Position numbers and translations under genes: made by a program. DNA of 9,506 nucleotides from Nitrospirota bacterium (GTDB lineage: Bacteria; Nitrospirota; Thermodesulfovibrionia; Thermodesulfovibrionales; Magnetobacteriaceae), in contig JADFXO010000139.1 of the NCBI GenBank assembly GCA_015233485.1, forward strand, positions 1 through 9,506, read 5' to 3'. Below, piece by piece: positions 1-6,153 of this stretch (positions are counted from its first letter, which is position 1; the number at the start of each line of letters is the position of its first letter). Under the pieces are notes generated by a model. That model was not told where the DNA came from. It saw nothing but the letters and a program-made list of their open reading frames with translations, and did not search any database.

Positions 1-105
1 GTCCGCAGCGTAGCACAGAAAATGAGAGAGCTTATGCTTAACATTCGCTTGGTCTTCGACTACTTACGTATGTCAAAAAACTCTGCTTCTACGGCACTTG
101 CCTGA
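1..105 (+). CDS. Possible C-terminal tail of an unrecognised ORF (5' end outside window)
   Basis: One + strand frame is open from the first base to a TGA at 103-105 and gives 34 residues ending NSASTALA. The other two + frames stop within about 40 nt. The peptide is mildly basic, with a hydrophobic-aromatic stretch (LNIRLVFDYLR), and I do not recognise a family. The stop lies 4 nt before an 18-bp repeat that recurs at the other end of the window. A transposase tail followed by an element end would give that arrangement, but nothing in the peptide proves it. A 34-codon open frame can also occur by chance. Confidence 0.25.
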   Translation, partial: VRSVAQKMRELMLNIRLVFDYLRMSKNSASTALA

Positions 106-109
106 TGGA

Positions 110-127
110 GAACAAATTTACCGTGGT
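110..127 (+). repeat. 18-bp repeat, left copy
   Basis: GAACAAATTTACCGTGGT occurs here and as its perfect reverse complement at 9365-9382. Both copies lie upstream of a predicted promoter, in the same orientation relative to the gene they precede. The flanks are unrelated except for a nearby 10-mer: TTTGCCCTGT overlaps the 3' end of this copy (127-136) and lies 5' of the right copy (its complement is at 9404-9413). It could be a regulator binding site or the end of a dispersed element. Confidence 0.6.
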
Positions 128-143
128 TTGCCCTGTGGGACAC

Positions 144-173
144 TTGTAACAACTATCGCGGATAGGTTATTAT
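144..173 (+). promoter_or_regulatory. Candidate sigma70-type promoter for the MetE-like/tmk operon
   Basis: TTGTAA (144-149, 4 of 6 to the -35 consensus) and TATTAT (168-173, 5 of 6 to the -10 consensus) are separated by 18 nt. A short dyad, CTATC-GCG-GATAG (153-165), lies in the spacer. Transcription would begin near 180, almost at the ATG at 183. No Shine-Dalgarno sequence precedes that ATG, so the message may be leaderless. This is prediction only. Confidence 0.4.
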
Positions 174-182
174 CTACACACT

Positions 183-1223
183 ATGTTGTTCCCGAATTTT
201 ACAACGACCGGCATTGGGAGTCTCCCTCATGAGGATGCACGGGGGGCGTGCGGGGCGATCATTGAGAACTTTGACATACCGTTTTGGCCTCAGCTTCCTC
301 GCAAGTCATTTACCGAATCCATGATATTGCAGTACTCAGAGGGTATGCCTTTTATAAAAATCGATGAGTCAAGAGAGCGCGTATGGATAGAAAGAGAAGA
401 TGACGACGCGCCTCTAAGGCAATTTTACGAGGCGTACGCAGTTGAAAAGCCTGTATCCGCCATATCTCCGTCCTATGCCGCGGGGTTTTATGAGATGTGC
501 ATGCAATTGCAACAAACACCGCTTCTGAAATCCGGCAAGAAATTGCCATTTATCAAAGGCCACATAACCGGCCCAATGACCTTTACCCTTGGATTGAAAG
601 ACCGTGACGGCAGAGACATTTATTACGACGAAGAACTCAGAGAAATCGCCCTCATGCTGTTGATCTCAAAGGCCGCGTGGCAGGTGGAGAAACTAAAGGA
701 ACTGGCCTCAACCGTGGTAATATTTATCGACGAACCGGTGCTTTCATCAGTCGGCTCAAGCACGTATTTAGGGGTTGCGGAGTCCGAAATCAAGAGGCTG
801 TTAAAAGCGGCCATCGATGGGGTGAGACAGGCCGGCGCTCTAACTGGCCTGCACTGCTGCGGCAACTGCGACTGGCCTATGGTCTTTGACGTCAGGCCGG
901 ACATCGTGAACTTCGACGCGTACGGGTATTTTGACGCCATAGAGATTTACCGCGAGGCGATGGCCGACTATGTTAAAAATCATAGAGGTACGATGGCATG
1001 GGGTATCATCCCTACGACAGACGCGATAAGAACTGAGGACGCCCAAGGGATAAAGAGAAAATTCATGGAGCGTTTCGAGAGGCTTCAAAGGTTTGACAAT
1101 CGGCTTGTTTCCAATCTGATACTTACCCCGTCGTGCGGTACGGGTTCGTTAAGCACGGCGGAGTCAGAGAAGGTGTTTTCCCTCCTGAAGGGCCTGAAGG
1201 GTTTCCTTACGGGGTCTCTGTAG
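183..1223 (+). CDS. Cobalamin-independent methionine synthase (MetE C-terminal domain)/UROD-like protein
   Basis: This 346-residue protein is a single TIM-barrel member of the UROD/MetE superfamily, about half the length of MetE (roughly 750 residues), so it has only the catalytic-domain part. Visible landmarks are the N-terminal TGIGSLPH (residues 9-16), a FWPQLP segment (34-39), KGHITGPMTF (125-134), FIDEP (181-185), HCCGNC (224-229) and SCGTGS (317-322). H224-x-C226 and C318 match the His-x-Cys and late Cys zinc ligands of MetE that activate a thiol substrate. The glutamate ligand is not obvious; D245 is nearby. The methyl donor and acceptor cannot be read from sequence. Stand-alone core-MetE proteins in other organisms methylate homocysteine with methylcobalamin or corrinoid proteins, and that is one possibility here. 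The ATG at 183 fits the conserved N-terminus but has no Shine-Dalgarno. It leads the tmk-holB-ricT-metG operon, with the tmk ribosome site 10 nt after its stop. Confidence 0.85.
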   Translation: MLFPNFTTTGIGSLPHEDARGACGAIIENFDIPFWPQLPRKSFTESMILQYSEGMPFIKIDESRERVWIEREDDDAPLRQFYEAYAVEKPVSAISPSYAAGFYEMCMQLQQTPLLKSGKKLPFIKGHITGPMTFTLGLKDRDGRDIYYDEELREIALMLLISKAAWQVEKLKELASTVVIFIDEPVLSSVGSSTYLGVAESEIKRLLKAAIDGVRQAGALTGLHCCGNCDWPMVFDVRPDIVNFDAYGYFDAIEIYREAMADYVKNHRGTMAWGIIPTTDAIRTEDAQGIKRKFMERFERLQRFDNRLVSNLILTPSCGTGSLSTAESEKVFSLLKGLKGFLTGSL

Positions 1224-1233
1224 TGGTTTATTT

Positions 1234-1251
1234 GAGGAGGAACAGGCGATA
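1234..1251 (+). promoter_or_regulatory. Ribosome binding site and AUA start of tmk
   Basis: GAGGAGG (1234-1240) is followed by 8 nt and then ATA at 1249, in frame with the P-loop. The tmk frame opens after a TGA at 1195-1197, and none of the codons from 1198 to 1300 is ATG, GTG, TTG or CTG. The first ATG, at 1303, lies beyond Walker A. Aligned to other thymidylate kinases (Met-Phe-Ile-x-x-Glu-Gly), the ATA falls exactly where the initiator Met should be. The start is therefore either a genuine rare AUA codon or a G-to-A change or error in this sequence. Confidence 0.7.
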
Positions 1252-1869
1252 TTTATATCTATTGAAGGCATAGAAGGGGCGGGCAAGACTACGCAGGTTA
1301 GCATGGTTTCGGAGAAGTTGCGCGCCGGGGGATTCACTGAGGTGGTTGCCACGTTTGAGCCGGGCGGGACTGAAATAGGAAAGAGGATAAGGGAAATCTT
1401 ACTTGATAAAAGTTTTCAGCAGATGTCTCCGTTGACGGAACTCCTGCTATATAACGCGGCAAGGGCACAGCACCTGGCCGAGGTGATTTCTACGGCGATA
1501 GACAGACACGCCGTTGTTATCACAGACAGGTTTACGGATTCAACCCTGGCCTACCAATGCTACGGCAGGGGGGTGGATGAGCACCTCGTCATGGCCATCG
1601 ACAAGATAGCAACCGGCGGCCTTCGCCCGGATATGACCGTCCTGCTTGACTTGCCGCCCAATATTGGCCTCGGAAGAAATAAGGAGATAAACAAAACAGA
1701 CCGGTTTGAGCTTGAGCCTGTGGCCTTTCACGAAAAGGTTCGCGCCGGGTTTTTGGAATTGGCAAAAAAGGAGCCCGCCCGTTTTAAAGTCATCGACGCC
1801 GCGGCAAACTCTGCCGTTGTCACCGGAGAGATAGTTGCGGCAATAGAGGAGAGGCTGCGATGCCGTTAA
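1249..1869 (+). CDS. tmk: Thymidylate kinase (dTMP kinase)
   Basis: The enzyme phosphorylates dTMP to dTDP with ATP in the cytoplasm, an essential step to dTTP. Read from ATA at 1249 it has 206 residues, normal for Tmk (about 205-215). Motifs by residue are the P-loop EGIEGAGKTT (6-15), EPGGT (37-41), the DRF motif TDRFTDS (92-98) with AYQCYGRG (101-108), the strand LLDLPP (132-137), and the LID with R143, K145, K149 and DRFE (151-154). Absence of an acidic or Arg residue unique to the yeast-type P-loop, together with basic LID residues, matches the E. coli-type (type II) enzyme. Starting at the ATG at 1303 would give 188 residues and remove the whole P-loop, which cannot be functional. It follows the MetE-like gene by 25 nt, and its last 10 nt overlap holB, suggesting translational coupling. 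Confidence 0.93.
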   Translation: MFISIEGIEGAGKTTQVSMVSEKLRAGGFTEVVATFEPGGTEIGKRIREILLDKSFQQMSPLTELLLYNAARAQHLAEVISTAIDRHAVVITDRFTDSTLAYQCYGRGVDEHLVMAIDKIATGGLRPDMTVLLDLPPNIGLGRNKEINKTDRFELEPVAFHEKVRAGFLELAKKEPARFKVIDAAANSAVVTGEIVAAIEERLRCR

Positions 1870-2948
1870 ACAAGCTGCTATTAAACGGGCAGCCGTTAAA
1901 TGGATTGCTGGGACAGCCGAGGGCGATTCGCATACTTGGCGGGATGCTGAGAACCGGCAGGATTGTCCCGGCTTATTTATTTGCCGGTGCGCCCGGGGCA
2001 GGAAAGACAACGGCCGCCTTTTCCTTTATAAAGGCGATGAACTGTGAAGACGGCGGCTATGTAAGGGAAGGGAATTTTTGCGGCAGATGCCGCTCTTGTA
2101 AAAACACGGACTTACTTGTGCATCCAGACCTGAAGGTGATGGCCCCCGAGGACACTGTTAAAAAGGCCGGCAAGGCCGACAAAACCGATCAACCCAAGGA
2201 GGCCAGCAGGATTATACAAATCGATCAAATCAGGGAGGCCGTTGAGTTTTTGTCGACCAGCGCTATGGAGTGGAAAGGAAAGGCCGTTATAATTAAAGAC
2301 GCGCACGCGATGAATGTTAACGCGGGAAATGCCTTTCTTAAGACGCTTGAAGAACCTCCTGCGGGCAGCATAATTGTTCTGATAACCCACAGAGAGGATG
2401 CCGTTTTGGACACTATTCGCTCAAGGTGCGTTAAAATACCCTTTGTGCCGCTTTCTTTTGAGGTCTTACGCGCTATAGCAGACGAAAAGGGTGCCGCGCC
2501 GACAGACGAACAGCTCGGCCTGTCAAACGGAAGCGCCAGGGCCATGTTAAACGACGCACTGATAAGCGGGCGCAACAGGGCGCTCCAGATGTTTACAGAA
2601 ATGGCCAACGGCAATAAGACACACCAATGGAAGGACAGACAAGAGATGGCCCTCTGGTTTGAGACCGCGATGATATTCCTAAGGGATATGGCAGTGCTGA
2701 AACTGGGACAAGGCGGCACAGCCCTGGTTAACATGGACAAGAAGGCAGAGGTTGCGAACCTGTGCAAGGCCGTGGATATAGAAGTGATAGTGGATTGTTA
2801 TGAAACCTTCTTTAGCCTGAGCAGGTATTTTGCGGTGAATATTAACAAGGGTATTGTGTTTAACTATACAGCCTTAAAACTGAGAGACGTTTTTGGACGG
2901 GTTACGCCCACCGCGTCGAAGGGTGCGTTTAGAGAAGGGGTTCATTGA
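1860..2948 (+). CDS. holB: DNA polymerase III, delta-prime subunit (clamp loader)
   Basis: The 362-residue AAA+ protein belongs to the clamp loader that places the beta sliding clamp on DNA. Order of features: Walker A GAPGAGKTT (residues 43-51); a four-Cys zinc module at C62, C74, C77 and C80; a Lys-rich insertion (about 97-114); the Walker B strand VIIKDAHAMN (143-152), degenerate at the usual acidic pair; LEEPP (163-167); and the sensor-1 SRC motif (188-190), which supplies an arginine finger to the neighbouring subunit. The C-terminal part is helical. E. coli delta-prime has lost ATP binding, but here Walker A looks intact, as in many other phyla. The tmk-holB-ricT-metG context, together with the degenerate Walker B, favours delta-prime over tau/gamma. 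The ATG at 1860 lies inside the tmk end, with AGAGGAGAGG (1845-1854) at good spacing. Confidence 0.92.
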   Translation: MPLNKLLLNGQPLNGLLGQPRAIRILGGMLRTGRIVPAYLFAGAPGAGKTTAAFSFIKAMNCEDGGYVREGNFCGRCRSCKNTDLLVHPDLKVMAPEDTVKKAGKADKTDQPKEASRIIQIDQIREAVEFLSTSAMEWKGKAVIIKDAHAMNVNAGNAFLKTLEEPPAGSIIVLITHREDAVLDTIRSRCVKIPFVPLSFEVLRAIADEKGAAPTDEQLGLSNGSARAMLNDALISGRNRALQMFTEMANGNKTHQWKDRQEMALWFETAMIFLRDMAVLKLGQGGTALVNMDKKAEVANLCKAVDIEVIVDCYETFFSLSRYFAVNINKGIVFNYTALKLRDVFGRVTPTASKGAFREGVH

Positions 2949-2950
2949 AT

Positions 2951-4036
2951 ATGCCTACAGTGGTTGGTATCAGATTTAAGAAATGTGGTAAGATTTACGA
3001 TTTCGAGGTGGACGGCCTGATAGTAAAGGTTGGCGATTTCGTCGTAGTGGAATCGAGTTTTGGCCTGACCATAGGAAACATAGTTACAGGCGAAAAAACC
3101 ATAGAAACCGCCGATAAGGAACTCAAGAAGGTCATCCGCATCGTTACTGAAGAGGACATCAACGCAAAGACAGGCAACGACTTGCTGGAACAGCAGACAA
3201 GGGAGTACTGCCTTGAGAGGATTGCTGCGCGTGGACTTCCCATGAAACTTGTACATACGGAGGTAACCCTTGACAGGCGGCGCATAGTGTTTTACTTTAC
3301 GGCCGACGGCAGGATAGATTTCAGGGAGCTTGTGAAAGACCTGGCCTCAAGATTCAAGACACGAATAGAGATGCGCCAGATAGGCGTAAGGGACGAGACA
3401 AAGTTCATAGGGGGAATAGGTATATGCGGCAGGGAGGTATGCTGCCGGACATTTCTGTCAAATTTTGCACCGATTTCTATAAGAATGGCAAAGAAACAGG
3501 ACCTTGCCTTAAATCCTGGCAAATTATCAGGGCTTTGCGGCAGGTTGATGTGCTGCCTGGGGTTTGAGGTAGATGATTTCCGCGCAGAGGACGCCATAGT
3601 GATAAAGGAAGACGTAATCCTTGAGGGTCTTATCGGGGAAGAGAAATGCGAATTCTGTATTAACGTGGACCATGCAACACAGCTGCAATCGAAGGACAAT
3701 GACAGGCCGCAGACCGCCCAAACTCCTGCCACGGCTTTAAACGGCAATGAGGTTCCGGAATCTGTCCCCGATAATGCCGCGGCACCATCGAAAAATCGTG
3801 ATCGAAGGAAAAAGCCGTTTACCAGGAGACACTCCCCCACACCTCCGGTAAAAGAGACAAAAGAGGCGGATTCGCCAAAGGCCGGGGACAGCGGAGACAT
3901 CGCCCCGCAAGAACCGGTAAAAAAGGAAACCCAGGCAGATTCGCCGAAGGACACTCCGGATGAGACCCAAAAGGGTACCGGCGAGAAAAAAAATAAATGG
4001 AGATACAGGAAGTTTAAGGCCAAAAAGAAACCGTAA
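2951..4036 (+). CDS. ricT: PSP1-domain protein, RicT/YaaT family
   Basis: RicT (YaaT) in Bacillus forms the RicA-RicF-RicT complex, which carries two [4Fe-4S] clusters and aids RNase Y-dependent mRNA maturation and phosphorelay control. The Gram-negative role is little known. Start: TTG at 2945 is possible, but ATG at 2951 aligns its MPTVVGIRFKKCGKI with the YaaT N-terminus (recalled from memory) and has AGAAGGGG (2933-2940) 10 nt upstream. It yields 361 residues; Bacillus YaaT has about 275. The PSP1 region contains the conserved cysteines C159, C164 and C165 (CGREVCC) and C196, C201 and C202 (CGRLMCC), the expected cluster ligands. A further C233xxC236 follows. From about residue 245 to the end is a low-complexity, Pro/Ser/Lys/Glu-rich, probably disordered tail containing two ADSPK repeats and ending in a strongly basic patch (KWRYRKFKAKKK). 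holB stops 2 nt upstream and metG follows after 39 nt. Confidence 0.9.
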   Translation: MPTVVGIRFKKCGKIYDFEVDGLIVKVGDFVVVESSFGLTIGNIVTGEKTIETADKELKKVIRIVTEEDINAKTGNDLLEQQTREYCLERIAARGLPMKLVHTEVTLDRRRIVFYFTADGRIDFRELVKDLASRFKTRIEMRQIGVRDETKFIGGIGICGREVCCRTFLSNFAPISIRMAKKQDLALNPGKLSGLCGRLMCCLGFEVDDFRAEDAIVIKEDVILEGLIGEEKCEFCINVDHATQLQSKDNDRPQTAQTPATALNGNEVPESVPDNAAAPSKNRDRRKKPFTRRHSPTPPVKETKEADSPKAGDSGDIAPQEPVKKETQADSPKDTPDETQKGTGEKKNKWRYRKFKAKKKP

Positions 4037-4058
4037 CAACACGAAACCGTAACAGCAC
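4027..4058 (+). repeat. Tandem 16-bp duplication across the ricT stop codon
   Basis: GAAACCGTAACAACAC (4027-4042) is followed directly by GAAACCGTAACAGCAC (4043-4058), with 15 of 16 positions identical. The first copy contains the ricT stop codon TAA (4034-4036). The second lies immediately before the GGAGG (4059-4063) that serves metG. The duplication lengthened the ricT-metG spacer without altering either protein. Confidence 0.85.
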
Positions 4059-4075
4059 GGAGGTTATACTTTATC

Positions 4076-4111
4076 ATGGAAGGGAAGTTTCTTATGGAAG
4101 GGAATTTTTTT
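4076..4111 (+). repeat. Tandem 18-bp duplication duplicating the metG start
   Basis: ATGGAAGGGAAGTTTCTT (4076-4093) is followed directly by ATGGAAGGGAATTTTTTT (4094-4111), 16 of 18 identical, encoding MEGKFL then MEGNFF. The unit is a multiple of three, so the frame is preserved. As a result, metG carries two start codons, and the first copy's purine-rich sequence could act as the ribosome site of the second. Confidence 0.8.
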
Positions 4112-6037
4112 TATGTAACAACCCCTATATATTATGTAAACGACGTCCCGCATATCGGACATGCCTATACGACGGTTGCGGCAGATATACTGGCAAGGTT
4201 CAATAGATTGATGGGCAACGCCGTGTTTTTCCTTACAGGCACTGACGAACACGGCCAGAAGGTCTTTAAGGCCGCCTCAGACTCCGGCCTGTCCCCTAAG
4301 GCACACACAGACAAGCTCTGCGAGAATTTCATAAATCTCTGGACAAAACTTGACATTACAAATGACGCCTTCATAAGGACAACCCATCCTGACCATATAA
4401 AGATAGTTCAGGAGCTGCTTCAGCGGCTCTATGACAAAGGAGAGATTGTAAAGCGACGCTATGAGGGCTGGTACTGCACGCACGATGAGCGGTTCTGGAC
4501 GGACAAAGACGTAAAGGACGGCAACTGCCCCGACTGTGGCAGGGCAGTTGAGAAAATAGAAGAGGAGAATTATTTTTTTCTTATGTCAAAGTATCACGAC
4601 AAGCTCGTGAGACACATAAAAGACAACCCCGGCTATATCATGCCCGAATCAAGGCGAAATGAAGTTCTTGGCTTCCTAAGGTCAAACACCCTCGGAGACT
4701 TGTGCATATCAAGGCCAGCCCAGCGGTTATCATGGGGTGTGCCCATGCCGTTTGACAATAATTATGTGACATATGTATGGTTTGACGCCCTGATAAATTA
4801 TTACTCCGCAACACGTTATCCTGTTAGCGGGGCAGGTGGAAAGATGGCCCTATGGCCGGCATCGGTTCATATAGTAGGAAAGGATATTCTGACGACCCAC
4901 GCGGTGTTCTGGAGTGCTATGTTAATGGCTTTGGATATACCCCTGCCGAAGCGCATATTCGCCCACGGGTGGTGGATTACCAGGGGGCAAAAGATGTCGA
5001 AATCTCTTGGCAACGCGGTTGACCCGTTTGAAATAATCGAAAGGTATGGGGCGGACGCCCTGAGGTATTTTCTGTTTCGCGAGGTAACGTTCGGCCTTGA
5101 CGGGGATTTCTCCGGGGAGGCGCTTGTCGGTAGAATCAATACCGACCTTGCCAATGACCTTGGGAATCTCGCCAGCAGGTCTTTTGCCATGCTGAATAAA
5201 TATTTTAACGGCAAGATACCAACTCCCGATGAGGTGGAGATAGAACTAAAGGGCCTCGCTGAGGGGATTTTATTTAAAATCGACGCTCATCTGGATGGCC
5301 TTGCCTATAATAAGGCCCTCGATGAGATATGGACGCTCGTAACATATTTAAATAAATATATTGATATGAACAAACCCTGGGTGCTTGCCAAAAACAATGA
5401 AACCGGGGGCAGGCTGCGCACGGTGATATATTCACTTCTGGAGGGCCTCAGATTCGTAAGCCTGTATCTCTATCCATTTATGCCAAAATCAATGGCAATG
5501 CTCTACACCCGTATAACGAAGGGGGATATATCGAAGGTAAATCTTCCCTATGTAAGTCAATGGGGACTGCTTGAAAAAGATATGCAGATTCAGGAGATGG
5601 AACAGATGTTTCCACGGATTGAAACAAAGGCAAAGCCGCCTAATCCACCGGCCATGCGCCAAAAACCTCAAGCCGCAGGGACATCTCCAAAGGAGGAATG
5701 CCCTATGAACGTAGTAGACATTATAGACATCGCTGACTTTGCGAAGGTAAGGCTCAAGACCGCGAAGATAATTTCCGCCGAGGCCGTTAAGGGTTCAAAT
5801 AAACTCATTAGATTAACGGTTGACTCCGGTGAAGAGCGCCAGGTGGTGGCAGGCATAGGAAAACACTATACACCAGAGGAGCTGATAGGCAAGACAGTAG
5901 TCATAGTGGCAAACCTGAAGCCCGCAAAGCTGATGGGAGTTGAATCACAGGGGATGGTGCTGGCCGCCTCTGACGCCGACGGGCTGACGCTGATAACGGT
6001 AGACAGAGAAATCCCCCCCGGTGCGCTGGTAAAGTAA
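4076..6037 (+). CDS. metG: Methionyl-tRNA synthetase with C-terminal tRNA-binding (Trbp111/EMAP-like) domain
   Basis: This class I synthetase charges tRNA-Met, both initiator and elongator, using methionine and ATP. The 653 residues include the HIGH signature HIGH (26-29) in TPIYYVNDVPHIGHAY, TGTDEHG (54-60), the knuckle region 134-154, VWFDALINYY (234-243), HIVGKD (265-270), the KMSKS signature (306-310), an alpha-helical anticodon-binding domain (about 355-520), a Pro-rich linker (about 525-543) and an OB-fold tRNA-binding domain (about 550-653) that usually gives a homodimer. The zinc knuckle is half-degenerate: CTHD (134-137) replaces the usual CxxC, while CPDC (151-154) is intact. Two in-frame starts exist. 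ATG 4076 has GGAGG 12 nt upstream. ATG 4094 (647 residues) has GGAAGGGAAG 6 nt upstream and sits closer to the conserved FYVTTPIYY. The two lie in a tandem duplication. It is the last gene of its operon, with a terminator hairpin 82 nt after the stop. Confidence 0.96.
   Translation: MEGKFLMEGNFFYVTTPIYYVNDVPHIGHAYTTVAADILARFNRLMGNAVFFLTGTDEHGQKVFKAASDSGLSPKAHTDKLCENFINLWTKLDITNDAFIRTTHPDHIKIVQELLQRLYDKGEIVKRRYEGWYCTHDERFWTDKDVKDGNCPDCGRAVEKIEEENYFFLMSKYHDKLVRHIKDNPGYIMPESRRNEVLGFLRSNTLGDLCISRPAQRLSWGVPMPFDNNYVTYVWFDALINYYSATRYPVSGAGGKMALWPASVHIVGKDILTTHAVFWSAMLMALDIPLPKRIFAHGWWITRGQKMSKSLGNAVDPFEIIERYGADALRYFLFREVTFGLDGDFSGEALVGRINTDLANDLGNLASRSFAMLNKYFNGKIPTPDEVEIELKGLAEGILFKIDAHLDGLAYNKALDEIWTLVTYLNKYIDMNKPWVLAKNNETGGRLRTVIYSLLEGLRFVSLYLYPFMPKSMAMLYTRITKGDISKVNLPYVSQWGLLEKDMQIQEMEQMFPRIETKAKPPNPPAMRQKPQAAGTSPKEECPMNVVDIIDIADFAKVRLKTAKIISAEAVKGSNKLIRLTVDSGEERQVVAGIGKHYTPEELIGKTVVIVANLKPAKLMGVESQGMVLAASDADGLTLITVDREIPPGALVK
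5689..5707 (+). promoter_or_regulatory. Internal Shine-Dalgarno and in-frame ATG inside metG
   Basis: AAAGGAGG (5689-5696) is followed by 8 nt and ATG at 5705, in frame with metG (Met544). It lies in the Pro-rich linker, directly before the OB-fold tRNA-binding domain. Initiation here would make a 110-residue protein (5705-6037), the size of free-standing Trbp111. In the full-length frame the same bases read KEECP. It may be a working internal start or the relic of a gene fusion. Confidence 0.45.
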
Positions 6038-6060
6038 ACAAGAACGCCAGGAGTACCGAA

Positions 6061-6076
6061 GCCGCCAACGGGCGGC
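6061..6076. other. Short GC-rich inverted repeat after metG
   Basis: GCCGCC (6061-6066) and GGCGGC (6071-6076) pair across a four-base loop 23 nt after the metG stop. No T-run follows on either strand, so this is probably an mRNA 3'-end stabilising hairpin or accessory to the stronger terminator downstream, not a terminator by itself. Confidence 0.35.
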
Positions 6077-6118
6077 AGCCCAAATTTATTAGATAAAACA
6101 CGTGCGAGAATACGGGGT

Positions 6119-6150
6119 GAAGGGGGATTATCCCCCTTCGTCTTTAATCT
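6119..6150 (+). terminator. Rho-independent terminator of the metG operon
   Basis: GAAGGGGGA (6119-6127) and TCCCCCTTC (6131-6139) form a perfect 9-bp stem around the loop TTA, followed by the T-rich GTCTTTAATCT. It lies 82 nt after metG and 15 nt from the end of the opposing gspG. The T-rich side is on the + strand only; read from the minus strand the hairpin is followed by CACCCCG, so for gspG it would act as a stabiliser or a weaker stop. Confidence 0.8.
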
Positions 6151-6153
6151 TTG

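Noticed and set aside
1303..1869. tmk starting at the first ATG, 188 residues
   Set aside because: This start leaves out the P-loop GIEGAGKTT encoded immediately upstream in the same frame and ignores the GAGGAGG at 1234-1240.
2225..2767. 180-residue minus-strand ORF opposite holB
   Set aside because: It lies wholly inside holB on the opposite strand, has no recognisable motif, and is best explained as a shadow of holB codon bias.
3866..3950. Repeated ADSPK-coding segments in the ricT tail as a mobile or regulatory repeat
   Set aside because: Only about 14 of 16 bases match and the segment is low-complexity coding sequence; local slippage within a disordered tail is sufficient.
3292..4077. 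261-residue minus-strand ORF opposite ricT
   Set aside because: It is the antisense of a well-supported gene. Its Ser/Phe/Val-rich composition is the mirror of the Lys/Glu/Pro-rich ricT tail, and no family or ribosome site is evident.
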